From contig NZ_FPAA01000011.1 of assembly GCF_900116235.1 (NCBI RefSeq), positions 47,020 through 111,019 on the forward strand: a stretch of 64,000 nucleotides of DNA, in the 5' to 3' direction. Below the pieces are notes generated by a model. The model was not told where the DNA came from. It worked only from the letters and a program-made list of their open reading frames with translations, and did no database searches. The position numbers and the translations under genes were made by a program. The DNA comes from Marininema halotolerans (lineage in GTDB: Bacteria; Bacillota; Bacilli; Thermoactinomycetales; DSM-45169). Positions within the stretch are counted from its first letter, which is position 1, and every line of letters begins with the position of its first letter. Below are positions 57,157-64,000 of this stretch, one piece after another.

Positions 57157-57798
57157 TTAGCCTTTTGGTAAAACGGAAATTCGATGAACAGGAACGTCTA
57201 ACACCCGCTGTACCGCTTCAATAATCGCTGCCTTCACTTGCAAGTTTTCTGCTCCCTTGGCAACAATCAATACACCTCTGACATAGGGTTTGATCTTCTT
57301 GACGACAATGGGAACTTGTTCACCGTCGTCTTTTCGTTGCAACACCACCTTTTCATCCTGATCCGACTGCCTGATCTGTCGATTGCCTCCGCGGGTATCT
57401 GTTTCCTTTGTCAACTGCTCTTGGCTACGGCGATCCCGTTGGTAAACTTCTTCCTCGGAGGAGTCAAGATTCACCATCACGGTAACTTCTTGTACACCAA
57501 CTACGTTCGCTAGCATGTCTGATAGCTCAGACTCATACATCGATTCATAATCTTTCATGCTGATCTCTGCAGAGTTCTTACCCCATTGAGTCGACGAGAC
57601 TTCCTCCTTCTTGTCCTTTGTTGGCAGTCCAGTGGTTGGGAATCCTTGTTGATGATCGGCAAAAAAGGAAGAAACAATCATGATTCCCAACCCCACACAT
57701 CCGATCAAAATTAGCCAACGAAAGGTGTTAACTCTTCCCTCTCCTTTCTCTCCTCCCCCGAGTACCGCTTCAATCCGATCAACCAGACGCTTAATCAT
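57157..57798 (-). CDS. spoIIIAG: Stage III sporulation protein AG
   Basis: A 213-residue protein with an N-terminal cytoplasmic stretch (MIKRLVDRIEAVLGGG), one membrane helix (about 29-48) and the ring-building domain (YESELSDMLANVVGVQEVTVMVNLDSSEEEVY...YVRGVLIVAKGAENLQVKAAIIEAVQRVLDV). It builds a wide ring in the feeding-tube channel. ATG 57798 follows GGAGGGGGG. Confidence 0.92.
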   Translation of the reverse strand: MIKRLVDRIEAVLGGGEKGEGRVNTFRWLILIGCVGLGIMIVSSFFADHQQGFPTTGLPTKDKKEEVSSTQWGKNSAEISMKDYESMYESELSDMLANVVGVQEVTVMVNLDSSEEEVYQRDRRSQEQLTKETDTRGGNRQIRQSDQDEKVVLQRKDDGEQVPIVVKKIKPYVRGVLIVAKGAENLQVKAAIIEAVQRVLDVPVHRISVLPKG

Positions 57799-57812
57799 CG
57801 AACCCCCCCTCC

Positions 57813-58463
57813 TCAGGCCTCTGGTTCCTGTTTTATGGTTATTGCATCTGGTGGTATCCCCCACGTTTCAGATAAGTACTGTCGAATTCTTCGACCCAAG
57901 GCATCGGTTTTTGTGGATATTTTCGGCTTACTTTCATTACGCGAATCATGGTCTGAAAGCTCGACGTGGACAGGTTTTACTTCATCGACGGGATCCACTT
58001 GTTGAGATGTGTTCGGCTCCTTTTGTTTTTGGTAACGAAGAGAAAGTTTATGAACCGATGGCTCTTTCTTGGCATGGGTTGTTGTTTGCGCTGTCACGGT
58101 AGTCACCTCCACTTTGAACCGTTTCTCCACATCCTGTTGAATGGCAAGTGCCATCTTTTTTTCTACTTCCGATTGAATCATTTTTTCTTGCTTTTTTCCC
58201 ATCCTCTTACCCTCTTGTTGGATCGAAGTAAGTGAGGCTTCCCCTTGCCCATTTATCTGTGAATCCCACGCAATATCCGATAATTGGATATCCTTCTGTA
58301 AGAATTGAAGGATCGGTGAGAGAATGGCCATAATGATAAGCAGACCCATAACCAACTTGACATAGCGCTCCATCCCATTGTGAGGCAAAAGCAGGTCCAT
58401 AAAGGTAGCCAGTAACACCAGGATAATAATCGGCTTCAGCCAGTCTGCGACGAGTTCAATCAC
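57813..58463 (-). CDS. spoIIIAF: Stage III sporulation protein AF
   Basis: A 216-residue protein with two N-terminal membrane helices (about 10-27 and 36-54, MERYVKLVMGLLIIMAILSPILQF) and a cytosolic or intermembrane ring-like domain. The middle is unusually polar (Lys/Ser/Thr/His) and the C terminus ends EQEPEA-like (TIKQEPEA). Confidence 0.9.
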   Translation of the reverse strand: MIELVADWLKPIIILVLLATFMDLLLPHNGMERYVKLVMGLLIIMAILSPILQFLQKDIQLSDIAWDSQINGQGEASLTSIQQEGKRMGKKQEKMIQSEVEKKMALAIQQDVEKRFKVEVTTVTAQTTTHAKKEPSVHKLSLRYQKQKEPNTSQQVDPVDEVKPVHVELSDHDSRNESKPKISTKTDALGRRIRQYLSETWGIPPDAITIKQEPEA

Positions 58464-58473
58464 CCGGAATCAC

Positions 58474-59685
58474 CTACCTTATCATGACCGAGATATTGCC
58501 AGCGGCTACGATGATGGTAATGGCTAGAAAAAACATCAGCCCCACTGTAGCTAAGGCGGCAAATACATAAATTAACGTCTTCGAGATGATATTTAGACAT
58601 TCAATAATGGGACTATGACCCAAAGGCTGCATGACTGCTGCAGAAAAACTATAGATAAACGCCAGAGATAGAATTTTTATGGCTGGAAATGCACTGATAA
58701 ACAAGAGAATAACCACGCCTGCAATCCCTACTGCGTTTTTAACTAATAATGAGGCTCCAACAACGGTATCCGCCGCGTCAGAGAACATCCGACCCACAAC
58801 GGGAACAAAATTACCGGTTACGTACTTTGCTGTCCGTATGGTCACCCCATCGGTTACTGCTGAGGTAGCTCCTTGTACAGAGATAATTCCAAGAAAGATG
58901 GTCAGCATACTACCGAGTAAACCAACACTCACATTACGCAAAAGGTTGGCCAGTTGGTTCACCTTATACTTATCTGAAAGGCAACTTACTATTGCCAATA
59001 CTGCCGAGAAGAATAGCAAGGGGAAAACGATGGTGTAGATCAATGTCCCAATCACATGGACCATAAACACAATGAGCGGATGAAACATCCCCACCGATCC
59101 CAAATTACCCATTGATGCGAGGAGGGTTAGCACAAGAGGGACAAGCGCCATCATAAAATCAATCATTCGGCTGATGGCCCCCTTCGCTGCATCAACGGCA
59201 ACGGAAAAACTATTAAGGGCAAGGATGGTAATCACCAAAAAGGAAATCGCATAGGCAATCTTACTCACCTGATTCCGTTCAAAGGCGGTTTGTAAGGTCG
59301 AAAGGAACATACTAAACACCGTTAATACAATGATTGTTCCAAGAAGCTTCCCGTTATAGAGCACTTCATGAAAGAGATATTTGATAAAACTGAGAAAGAA
59401 TTCTTTCCAATCCCATCCCCCTTTGGCTTGGGACAGGATGACATCGAAGAGATCATCCCCCACCCCTGGAGGCAGAAAGTGGCCATATTCTTGTTTTAAT
59501 TCCCTCCAAAACTGCTCCACCTGATCGGTATGCAGCTGATTCAACTGAGACCGAATCACTTTTTCTTCCAAACCATTGCCGTTTTCCGCAGCGATGGCTC
59601 CCAATGGTGACCCCAACGATGAGATGCAGAAGAGAATTAGGAGTCCACCGATCCGTAACCAATGCACCATGGAAACCATCCTCAC
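58474..59685 (-). CDS. spoIIIAE: Stage III sporulation protein AE
   Basis: A 403-residue polytopic membrane protein. An N-terminal signal sequence ending near SLGSPLGAIAA is followed by a soluble stretch (LPPGVGDDLFDVILSQAKGGWDWKEF) and about eight helices, including FVPVVGRMFSDAADTVVGASLLVKNAVG. Proposed transmembrane core of the SpoIIIA channel. It overlaps spoIIIAD by 4 nt. Confidence 0.93.
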   Translation of the reverse strand: MRMVSMVHWLRIGGLLILFCISSLGSPLGAIAAENGNGLEEKVIRSQLNQLHTDQVEQFWRELKQEYGHFLPPGVGDDLFDVILSQAKGGWDWKEFFLSFIKYLFHEVLYNGKLLGTIIVLTVFSMFLSTLQTAFERNQVSKIAYAISFLVITILALNSFSVAVDAAKGAISRMIDFMMALVPLVLTLLASMGNLGSVGMFHPLIVFMVHVIGTLIYTIVFPLLFFSAVLAIVSCLSDKYKVNQLANLLRNVSVGLLGSMLTIFLGIISVQGATSAVTDGVTIRTAKYVTGNFVPVVGRMFSDAADTVVGASLLVKNAVGIAGVVILLFISAFPAIKILSLAFIYSFSAAVMQPLGHSPIIECLNIISKTLIYVFAALATVGLMFFLAITIIVAAGNISVMIR

Positions 59686-60071
59686 GCAGGTAGGATTTGG
59701 ACAACCGTCTCGATAATCATGGTAATAATGGGGATGGCCATCACCATGATCAATATTTTCCCAGCTAACTCAATTTTTGAGGCGATGGACCCTTGCCCAG
59801 CATCGCGAGTCACTTGAGCGCCAAATTCAGCGATATAGGCAATCCCGATGATTTTTAAGATCGTCTCAAGAAATAGGGTGTTCACTTTGGCCTTTTGCGC
59901 GAGCGTGGTTAGTACTTGAAGCACATCGGAAATCTTGCCGATCAAGCTCAAAAAGATGACTAACCCCGTAAACGTTGCCAGCAAAAAAGCGAAAATGGGC
60001 TTTTGTTCTTTGACGACCAGGATGAGGAAGGTCGAGATTAACCCCAACCCCACCACCTGGATGATGTCCAA
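59682..60071 (-). CDS. spoIIIAD: Stage III sporulation protein AD
   Basis: A 129-residue protein of about four helices, with KEQKPIFAFLLATFTGLVIFL and GIAYIAEFGAQVTRDAGQGSIASKIELAGKILI. TTG 60071 follows AAGGGGGCGG at 5 nt and gives the usual length (~130); the frame is open 34 codons further, overlapping spoIIIAC. Confidence 0.9.
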   Translation of the reverse strand: MDIIQVVGLGLISTFLILVVKEQKPIFAFLLATFTGLVIFLSLIGKISDVLQVLTTLAQKAKVNTLFLETILKIIGIAYIAEFGAQVTRDAGQGSIASKIELAGKILIMVMAIPIITMIIETVVQILPA

Positions 60072-60090
60072 GTGGACCGCCCCCTTAACC

Positions 60091-60297
60091 TTAACTATTA
60101 AATAAGAAGACGCTCTTGATCGTCTGAAATAAATCTTGCAATCGGACAACAACCATAAACAAAACGACAACAAAGCCGATTAAACTGACCCAATTCGCAA
60201 AATCTTCTTTTCCCATTTGCTTTAAAACCGTGTGAATCATCGCAACAATAATGCCAATGCCTGCAATTTGAAAAATGGCGTCGACGTTGTACGGCAT
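60091..60297 (-). CDS. spoIIIAC: Stage III sporulation protein AC
   Basis: A 68-residue two-helix protein (VDAIFQIAGIGIIVAMIHTVLKQMGKEDFANWVSLIGFVVVLF), the classic SpoIIIAC. GGGGGAAGGC precedes ATG. Confidence 0.93.
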   Translation of the reverse strand: MPYNVDAIFQIAGIGIIVAMIHTVLKQMGKEDFANWVSLIGFVVVLFMVVVRLQDLFQTIKSVFLFNS

Positions 60298-60312
60298 TAG
60301 CCTTCCCCCTTG

Positions 60313-60831
60313 CTAATAGATCAAAATGACAATCAGTAAGCCTGCTAAGATACCTAAGCTACGACACATTTTTTCATATCGTGCTTGCGCCTCAAGGGCC
60401 CGACCTTCTTCAGTAGCTAGATTCACTTTTGCTCGTTGGATATGTTGCATTTGATCCGCTCGATCCGACACACCGAGGGTCTTACCAAAGTCAATTAATA
60501 CTTCCTTTTCTGGTGTTTTCATCGATGTACTTGGCCACATAGACTCAACTGCGCGTTGCCAACATTCATAAGTGGATACACCATCAAGGGTTGAAAGATT
60601 TTTCGCACATTGAGCAAAGAGGGAGCGAACAGGTTCTTTTTCACGTCGCGCTAATTGTTCACAGATCTCATCCAAGCGTCGCGCGCCATAAGTGATCTCC
60701 GTCTCCAATACAGAAAACGTACCGAGTAATTGACGAATTTGGCGTGGTCGTTCTGCATAGCGGTGAGCGATATGGAAGCCAACAGCACTACTGGATAGGA
60801 GAATTAACGTAGCACCGATTAATTTCATCAT
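60313..60831 (-). CDS. spoIIIAB: Stage III sporulation protein AB
   Basis: A 172-residue protein with N- and C-terminal membrane helices and a helical bundle (RPRQIRQLLGTFSVLETEITYGARRLDEI...FGKTLGVSDRADQMQHIQ), GspF-like. Overlaps spoIIIAA by 4 nt. Confidence 0.92.
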   Translation of the reverse strand: MMKLIGATLILLSSSAVGFHIAHRYAERPRQIRQLLGTFSVLETEITYGARRLDEICEQLARREKEPVRSLFAQCAKNLSTLDGVSTYECWQRAVESMWPSTSMKTPEKEVLIDFGKTLGVSDRADQMQHIQRAKVNLATEEGRALEAQARYEKMCRSLGILAGLLIVILIY

Positions 60832-61790
60832 CCTACGCCCTCTCCTTTATAGACCAGGTGGTTCATTCGCTCATCATAAATGGCCTCTACGGTTCCAGGT
60901 CCTCGGGTACGACCTAGAATTAAATAACGACCAAACACTCCCTCTTCCACCAAACGAGCAAGCGCGGGGCGACGGCAAACCTCCTCCATGGAACGACCAT
61001 GCGCGGTGGTAAACAAATGAACCCCCGCATGAATCGCTTCAAAAATTGCCTCGCTATCCTCCTGTCTACCGATTTCATCGACGACAAGCAAATCCGGAGA
61101 CATGGAGCGAATCATCATCATCATCCCTTCCGCCTTCGGACACCCATCCAATACATCGGTTCGCGGACCCACATCATGTTGGGGAACTCCTCCCACGCAA
61201 CCAGCTATTTCTGATCGTTCATCCACAATGCCTACCTTTTGTGAAGATAGAGAACGTGTCCCGACACTTACTGCCCGGGCAAGATCTCGTAACAATGTGG
61301 TTTTACCGCATTGGGGTGGTGAGATCAAAAGGAGATTCACTAATCTCCCTCGAGGCATTAACTTGGGGAGAAGCGGCTCGGCGATCCCTTTGACTTGTCT
61401 TGCAATGCGTATATTAAAGCCGGTCACTTCTCGTAAATGTTGTACTTGGCCACCTTCTACCACCACTCTCCCAACCAACCCAATACGATGTCCCCCTTGA
61501 ATTGTGACGTAGCCGCGACGCAACTCTTCTTCCATCGCGTATAGAGAATGATTACTGATTAAATTGAGCATCTTGCCACATGTTTCTCGATTGGGACAAT
61601 ATCCTTCTTCCGGTCGAGATGTTGTTCGCCCTTCCGCTGAAATAAACCACGATCCAATAGGCGTAATTACCTCGAGTGGCCTCCCTTCCCGGACCCGAAT
61701 CTCTTCTAGTTGGGATCGAATACGGTTCGGCAAGCTCTCTATCATACCCTTGATGGACAACGGGAGCAGATGCCATATAGAAGAATTCAT
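60828..61790 (-). CDS. spoIIIAA: Stage III sporulation protein AA (ATPase)
   Basis: A 320-residue secretion-type ATPase powering the SpoIIIA complex. Walker A LLISPPQCGKTTLLRDL, followed by GIVDERSEIAG, Walker B DLLVVDEIGRQEDSEAI, and TAHG. N-terminal LEEIRVREGRPLEVI as in the family. ATG 61790 has AGGAGG 7 nt ahead. First gene of the operon. Confidence 0.94.
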   Translation of the reverse strand: MNSSIWHLLPLSIKGMIESLPNRIRSQLEEIRVREGRPLEVITPIGSWFISAEGRTTSRPEEGYCPNRETCGKMLNLISNHSLYAMEEELRRGYVTIQGGHRIGLVGRVVVEGGQVQHLREVTGFNIRIARQVKGIAEPLLPKLMPRGRLVNLLLISPPQCGKTTLLRDLARAVSVGTRSLSSQKVGIVDERSEIAGCVGGVPQHDVGPRTDVLDGCPKAEGMMMMIRSMSPDLLVVDEIGRQEDSEAIFEAIHAGVHLFTTAHGRSMEEVCRRPALARLVEEGVFGRYLILGRTRGPGTVEAIYDERMNHLVYKGEGVG

Positions 61791-61824
61791 GTGGCGACCT
61801 CCTGTCCAACCTGGTTTTATTCCA

Positions 61825-61853
61825 TAGTTATGGCTATTGGACAATCATTATGA
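61825..61853 (-). promoter_or_regulatory. Sigma-E-like promoter of the spoIIIA operon
   Basis: Minus strand TCATAAT (61847-61853), 14-nt spacer, CATAACTA (61825-61832), near the sigma-E pattern KMATATT-N14/15-CATACAHT and at the right distance from spoIIIAA. spoIIIA is known to be sigma-E dependent. Confidence 0.6.
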
Positions 61854-61863
61854 CGCTCACCAC

Positions 61864-61898
61864 AAAAAAGAACCCGCCGCAAAAAAGGAGCTGGTTCT
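61864..61898 (-). terminator. Terminator of the CD1247-like gene
   Basis: AGAACC pairs with GGTTCT around a long loop, and TTTTTT follows on the minus strand. Confidence 0.7.
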
Positions 61899-61955
61899 CT
61901 CTATCAAATCGTTTATATATCCCTATTCCTTTATGTAAGTGTGAAAGATTTCAGA

Positions 61956-62294
61956 TTAACTGGCGTCATCTGCATCCAGCGTCACTAATTCCTCCGGGTC
62001 AACTTCCTCGTCAAGGTCGATCTCAGAAGCAAATGCTTCATCATTTTCCCATAGATCTTCATCATAAACGACGAGTTCTACTTCACTTAGGTCTTCATCA
62101 ATCGCTTCCACATATTCTTCCAATTCATCCATTCTTAATTGCAGTTGCTCATTTTCCGCAGCCAACTCATCCAAAACGGATACCATACGTTGTAAAACGA
62201 TCCCTTGGGGAGTTTGTTCTAATCCTTGGCTTCCAGCCATTAACCCCTGTATAAAAGCTACATCCCGGCGCAATTGATTGCTATCTGCTTCCAT
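61956..62294 (-). CDS. CD1247 N-terminal-domain protein
   Basis: A 112-residue acidic protein. QLRRDVAFIQGLMAGSQ and IVLQRMVSVLDELAAENEQLQLRMDELEEYVEAIDEDLSEVE match the CD1247 N-terminal domain found in many spore formers; function unknown. The middle is a coiled coil, and the tail is almost all Asp/Glu. ATG 62294 has GGGAG at 7 nt. Neighbour of spoIIIAA. Confidence 0.75.
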   Translation of the reverse strand: MEADSNQLRRDVAFIQGLMAGSQGLEQTPQGIVLQRMVSVLDELAAENEQLQLRMDELEEYVEAIDEDLSEVELVVYDEDLWENDEAFASEIDLDEEVDPEELVTLDADDAS

Positions 62295-62423
62295 TGCCAC
62301 ACTCCCACCTTTTCCTCAGTATTCCGTGACAGTGTGCCCACTTACTCTCTTAGAAATACCTCGATACTTTCATCAATCTTTGGACACGCTAAAAGAAGGT
62401 TTTTTGAGGAGGCGAAACGCGAC

Positions 62424-63698
62424 TTGGCAGAACCAATAAAAAACCAACAGGCCAGTACCAGTATCATTCTTACCTTATCGACGATTCCTTTGATCATGGT
62501 ATTAGGGAACTCCATGTTAATCCCTGTTTTGCCGACCATGGAAAGTGAGCTTCATATTACATCTTTTCAAGTAAGCCTGATTATCACCCTTTTTTCTGTC
62601 ACTGCAGGAGTAATTATCCCCCTCGCTGGAATTCTGTCGGATCGCTTTGGTCGGAAGTGGGTCATTGTTATCTCTCTCTTCATTTATGGTGCAGGTGGCT
62701 TGATCACCGGTCTAGCCGCTATTTGGAACGGAGGACAATATGGCTGGATGTTAGCTGGCCGTATACTACAAGGGCTAGGTGCCGCTGGAACCGCTCCAAT
62801 TGCCATGGCCCTCGTCAGTGATCTTTTTCGTAATCATGAGCGGAGTAAGGTCCTAGGAATCATAGAAGCCTCCAATGGAATGGGGAAGGTTATTAGCCCG
62901 ATCCTAGGCTCATTACTTGCACTCATCGCCTGGTATTCGCTCTTTTTTCTTTTTCCCATCTTTTGCGTGGTCGTAGCCATTGCCGTTTCTTTTTTTATTC
63001 ATGAGCCAAAAAACCGCGAAAAAATCCCCTTATCACAATATGGAAAAAGCTTAACCCAAACCTGGAAACGACAGGGCGCATGGTTACTTGTCGCCTTTTT
63101 AGCAGGTGCTGTCACGTTATTTATTTTGTTTGGTGTGCTCTTTTATCTCTCTGATTTCCTGGAAAAACGGTATGGGTTAAATGGCGTGCCAAAAGGACTC
63201 GTATTGGCCATCCCTCTACTTGCGATGAGTGGGATTTCTTACTTTACTGGAAACCACATTAAAGAAAGAACATTATTGATGAAGCACTTAATTGTCATTG
63301 GGTTAATCGCCATTGCACTGGGAATGGGCTTTGTTCCTCTCATTCACAATACGTATCTCCTGTTGGCAAATCTTCTCATCATTGGCGCTGGCAGTGGATT
63401 GGTTCTCCCCTGTTTGAATATCCTGATCACCTCCGCAGTCGGTTCCAAGGAGCGCGGGATGATCACTTCCCTGTATGGAAGTGTGCGTTTCCTTGGTGTT
63501 GCCATGGGTCCTCCTGTATTTAGCGCGATGGCGTCGCACAAATGGTGGCTCTTCTTTGGCAATGCTGTCCTTGCAGGAGGCACTGCACTCCTCTGTCTTT
63601 GGGTTCTCAAACAACCCGAAGGCATTCGCGGAAAGGGAGGACAAATTCGCCTTTACATGCGCCATTCTCTTCATCGCTCAGATCCAACACTATCGTAA
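62424..63698 (+). CDS. MFS transporter (drug-efflux type)
   Basis: A 424-residue permease with about 12-14 helices. Motif A GILSDRFGRKWVIV after helix 2, LAGRILQGLGAAGTAPIAMALVSDLF (helix 4-5 region), and ASNGMGKVISPILGSLLA (motif C-like) indicate the DHA1/DHA2 efflux group. Substrate unknown. TTG 62424 follows GAGGAGG at ~11 nt; the frame is open 50 codons upstream without a ribosome site. Confidence 0.8.
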   Translation: MAEPIKNQQASTSIILTLSTIPLIMVLGNSMLIPVLPTMESELHITSFQVSLIITLFSVTAGVIIPLAGILSDRFGRKWVIVISLFIYGAGGLITGLAAIWNGGQYGWMLAGRILQGLGAAGTAPIAMALVSDLFRNHERSKVLGIIEASNGMGKVISPILGSLLALIAWYSLFFLFPIFCVVVAIAVSFFIHEPKNREKIPLSQYGKSLTQTWKRQGAWLLVAFLAGAVTLFILFGVLFYLSDFLEKRYGLNGVPKGLVLAIPLLAMSGISYFTGNHIKERTLLMKHLIVIGLIAIALGMGFVPLIHNTYLLLANLLIIGAGSGLVLPCLNILITSAVGSKERGMITSLYGSVRFLGVAMGPPVFSAMASHKWWLFFGNAVLAGGTALLCLWVLKQPEGIRGKGGQIRLYMRHSLHRSDPTLS

Positions 63699-63735
63699 AA
63701 GATCCATTTTCTTTATAATCCCTTCCTAAATAAAG

Positions 63736-63769
63736 AAAGCCCAATCTCCCATCGGATTGGGCTTTTTTT
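63736..63769 (+). terminator. Terminator of the MFS gene
   Basis: AAAGCCCAATC pairs with GATTGGGCTTT over 8 nt, followed by more Ts. Confidence 0.92.
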
Positions 63770-63778
63770 ATCTTAATT

Positions 63779-63868
63779 GCGCCGAGAATACTCCCAACTT
63801 CTACAAGTGGGGGATGAATCGGCGCGTTAGACGAGGGAGGGATGTTTTTCCCCTCTCGTAAGTCTAAC
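63779..63868. repeat. Two tandem hairpins at an IS605-type element end
   Basis: Hairpin 1 (63779-63825): GCGCCGA/TCGGCGC enclosing CCCaACTT-CTAC-AAGTgGGG. Hairpin 2 (63826-63868): GTTAGAC/GTCTAAC enclosing GAGGGAGGG with CCCCTCTC. They lie just before tnpB and resemble the subterminal hairpins recognised by the IS200/IS605 transposase. The 15-mer CCCTCTCGTAAGTCT also occurs in the orphan omega-RNA-like segment (29762-29776). Confidence 0.6.
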
Positions 63869-63906
63869 CATTCCCGTATATAATTAAGTACAAGGGAGGT
63901 GAACTC

Positions 63907-64000
63907 ATGCACAAAGCGTTTCAATTTCGTTTGTATCCAACAAAGGAACAAGCCATTCTCATTAACAAATCCATTGGATGTAGTCGGTTTGTATTTAACC
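63907..64000 (+). CDS. tnpB: TnpB RNA-guided nuclease, N terminus (cut by window end)
   Basis: The first 31 residues (MHKAFQFRLYPTKEQAILIN then KSIGCSRFVFN) match the N terminus of IS605-family TnpB/OrfB. AAGGGAGGTG lies before ATG, and TATAAT at about 63881 may be its -10 element. The catalytic part lies outside the window, so intactness is unknown. No tnpA precedes it here, as in IS1341-type elements. Confidence 0.85.
   Translation, partial: MHKAFQFRLYPTKEQAILINKSIGCSRFVFN

Overview
The window is a chromosomal segment of a spore-forming Gram-positive bacterium (Firmicutes, Bacillales). It carries spo0A, spoIVB, the spoIIIAA-AH operon, sspH and mciZ, a Bacillus-like bkdR-ptb-bcd-buk-lpdV-bkdAA-bkdAB-bkdB order, and strong Shine-Dalgarno sequences with many TTG and GTG starts. 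An OLE RNA-like locus next to isoprenoid genes and a B12-dependent methylmalonyl-CoA mutase pathway would fit a Thermoactinomycetaceae-like lineage. That placement is my inference, not something the sequence proves.

Layout. 0-8.6 kb: EndoQ-type nuclease, nudF, mciZ, bluB, and a propionate/methylmalonyl-CoA block (M20 peptidase, small basic protein, carboxylase beta subunit, epimerase, split mutase), followed by the miniprotein prli42. 8.7-13.3 kb: small membrane protein, then a probable spore-surface group (42-residue-repeat beta-propeller, DUF6143-like protein, YheC/YheD ATP-grasp), DUF3055 and a secreted Vps62-like protein. 13.3-24.3 kb: branched-chain keto-acid operon with a canonical sigma-54 promoter, paired palindromic enhancer sites and the activator BkdR. 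24.4-28.7 kb: extended Fe/Mn superoxide dismutase, sspH, Xaa-Pro peptidase, and a leaderless FG-GAP/HYR repeat protein. 28.7-34.1 kb: AT-richer accessory region with a methyltransferase, an orphan omega-RNA-like IS605 relic and several small unknown proteins.

34.15-39.0 kb: a decayed prophage-like element inserted at the 3' end of spo0A. It is bounded by a 170-bp direct duplication of the spo0A 3' end (169/170 identical) and contains broken integrase, DNA polymerase and ATPase genes. Spo0A itself stays intact. 39.0-62 kb: conserved core running on the minus strand (read from high to low coordinates): spoIIIAA-AH, accB-accC, asp23, amaP, a broken DUF2273 gene, nusB, folD, xseA, xseB, ispA, a ~0.7-kb structured RNA (OLE-like), its membrane partner gene oapA, dxs, tlyA, an unknown membrane protein, nadK, argR, recN, spoIVB and spo0A. 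The window ends with a CD1247-type protein, an MFS transporter and the start of an IS605-type tnpB preceded by two hairpins.

How genes work together. The bkd products degrade valine, leucine and isoleucine keto acids to acyl-CoAs. Propionyl-CoA from this route can enter the carboxylase-epimerase-mutase block, whose mutase needs the cofactor that BluB helps complete. Spo0A, SpoIVB and the SpoIIIA channel are successive parts of the sporulation programme.
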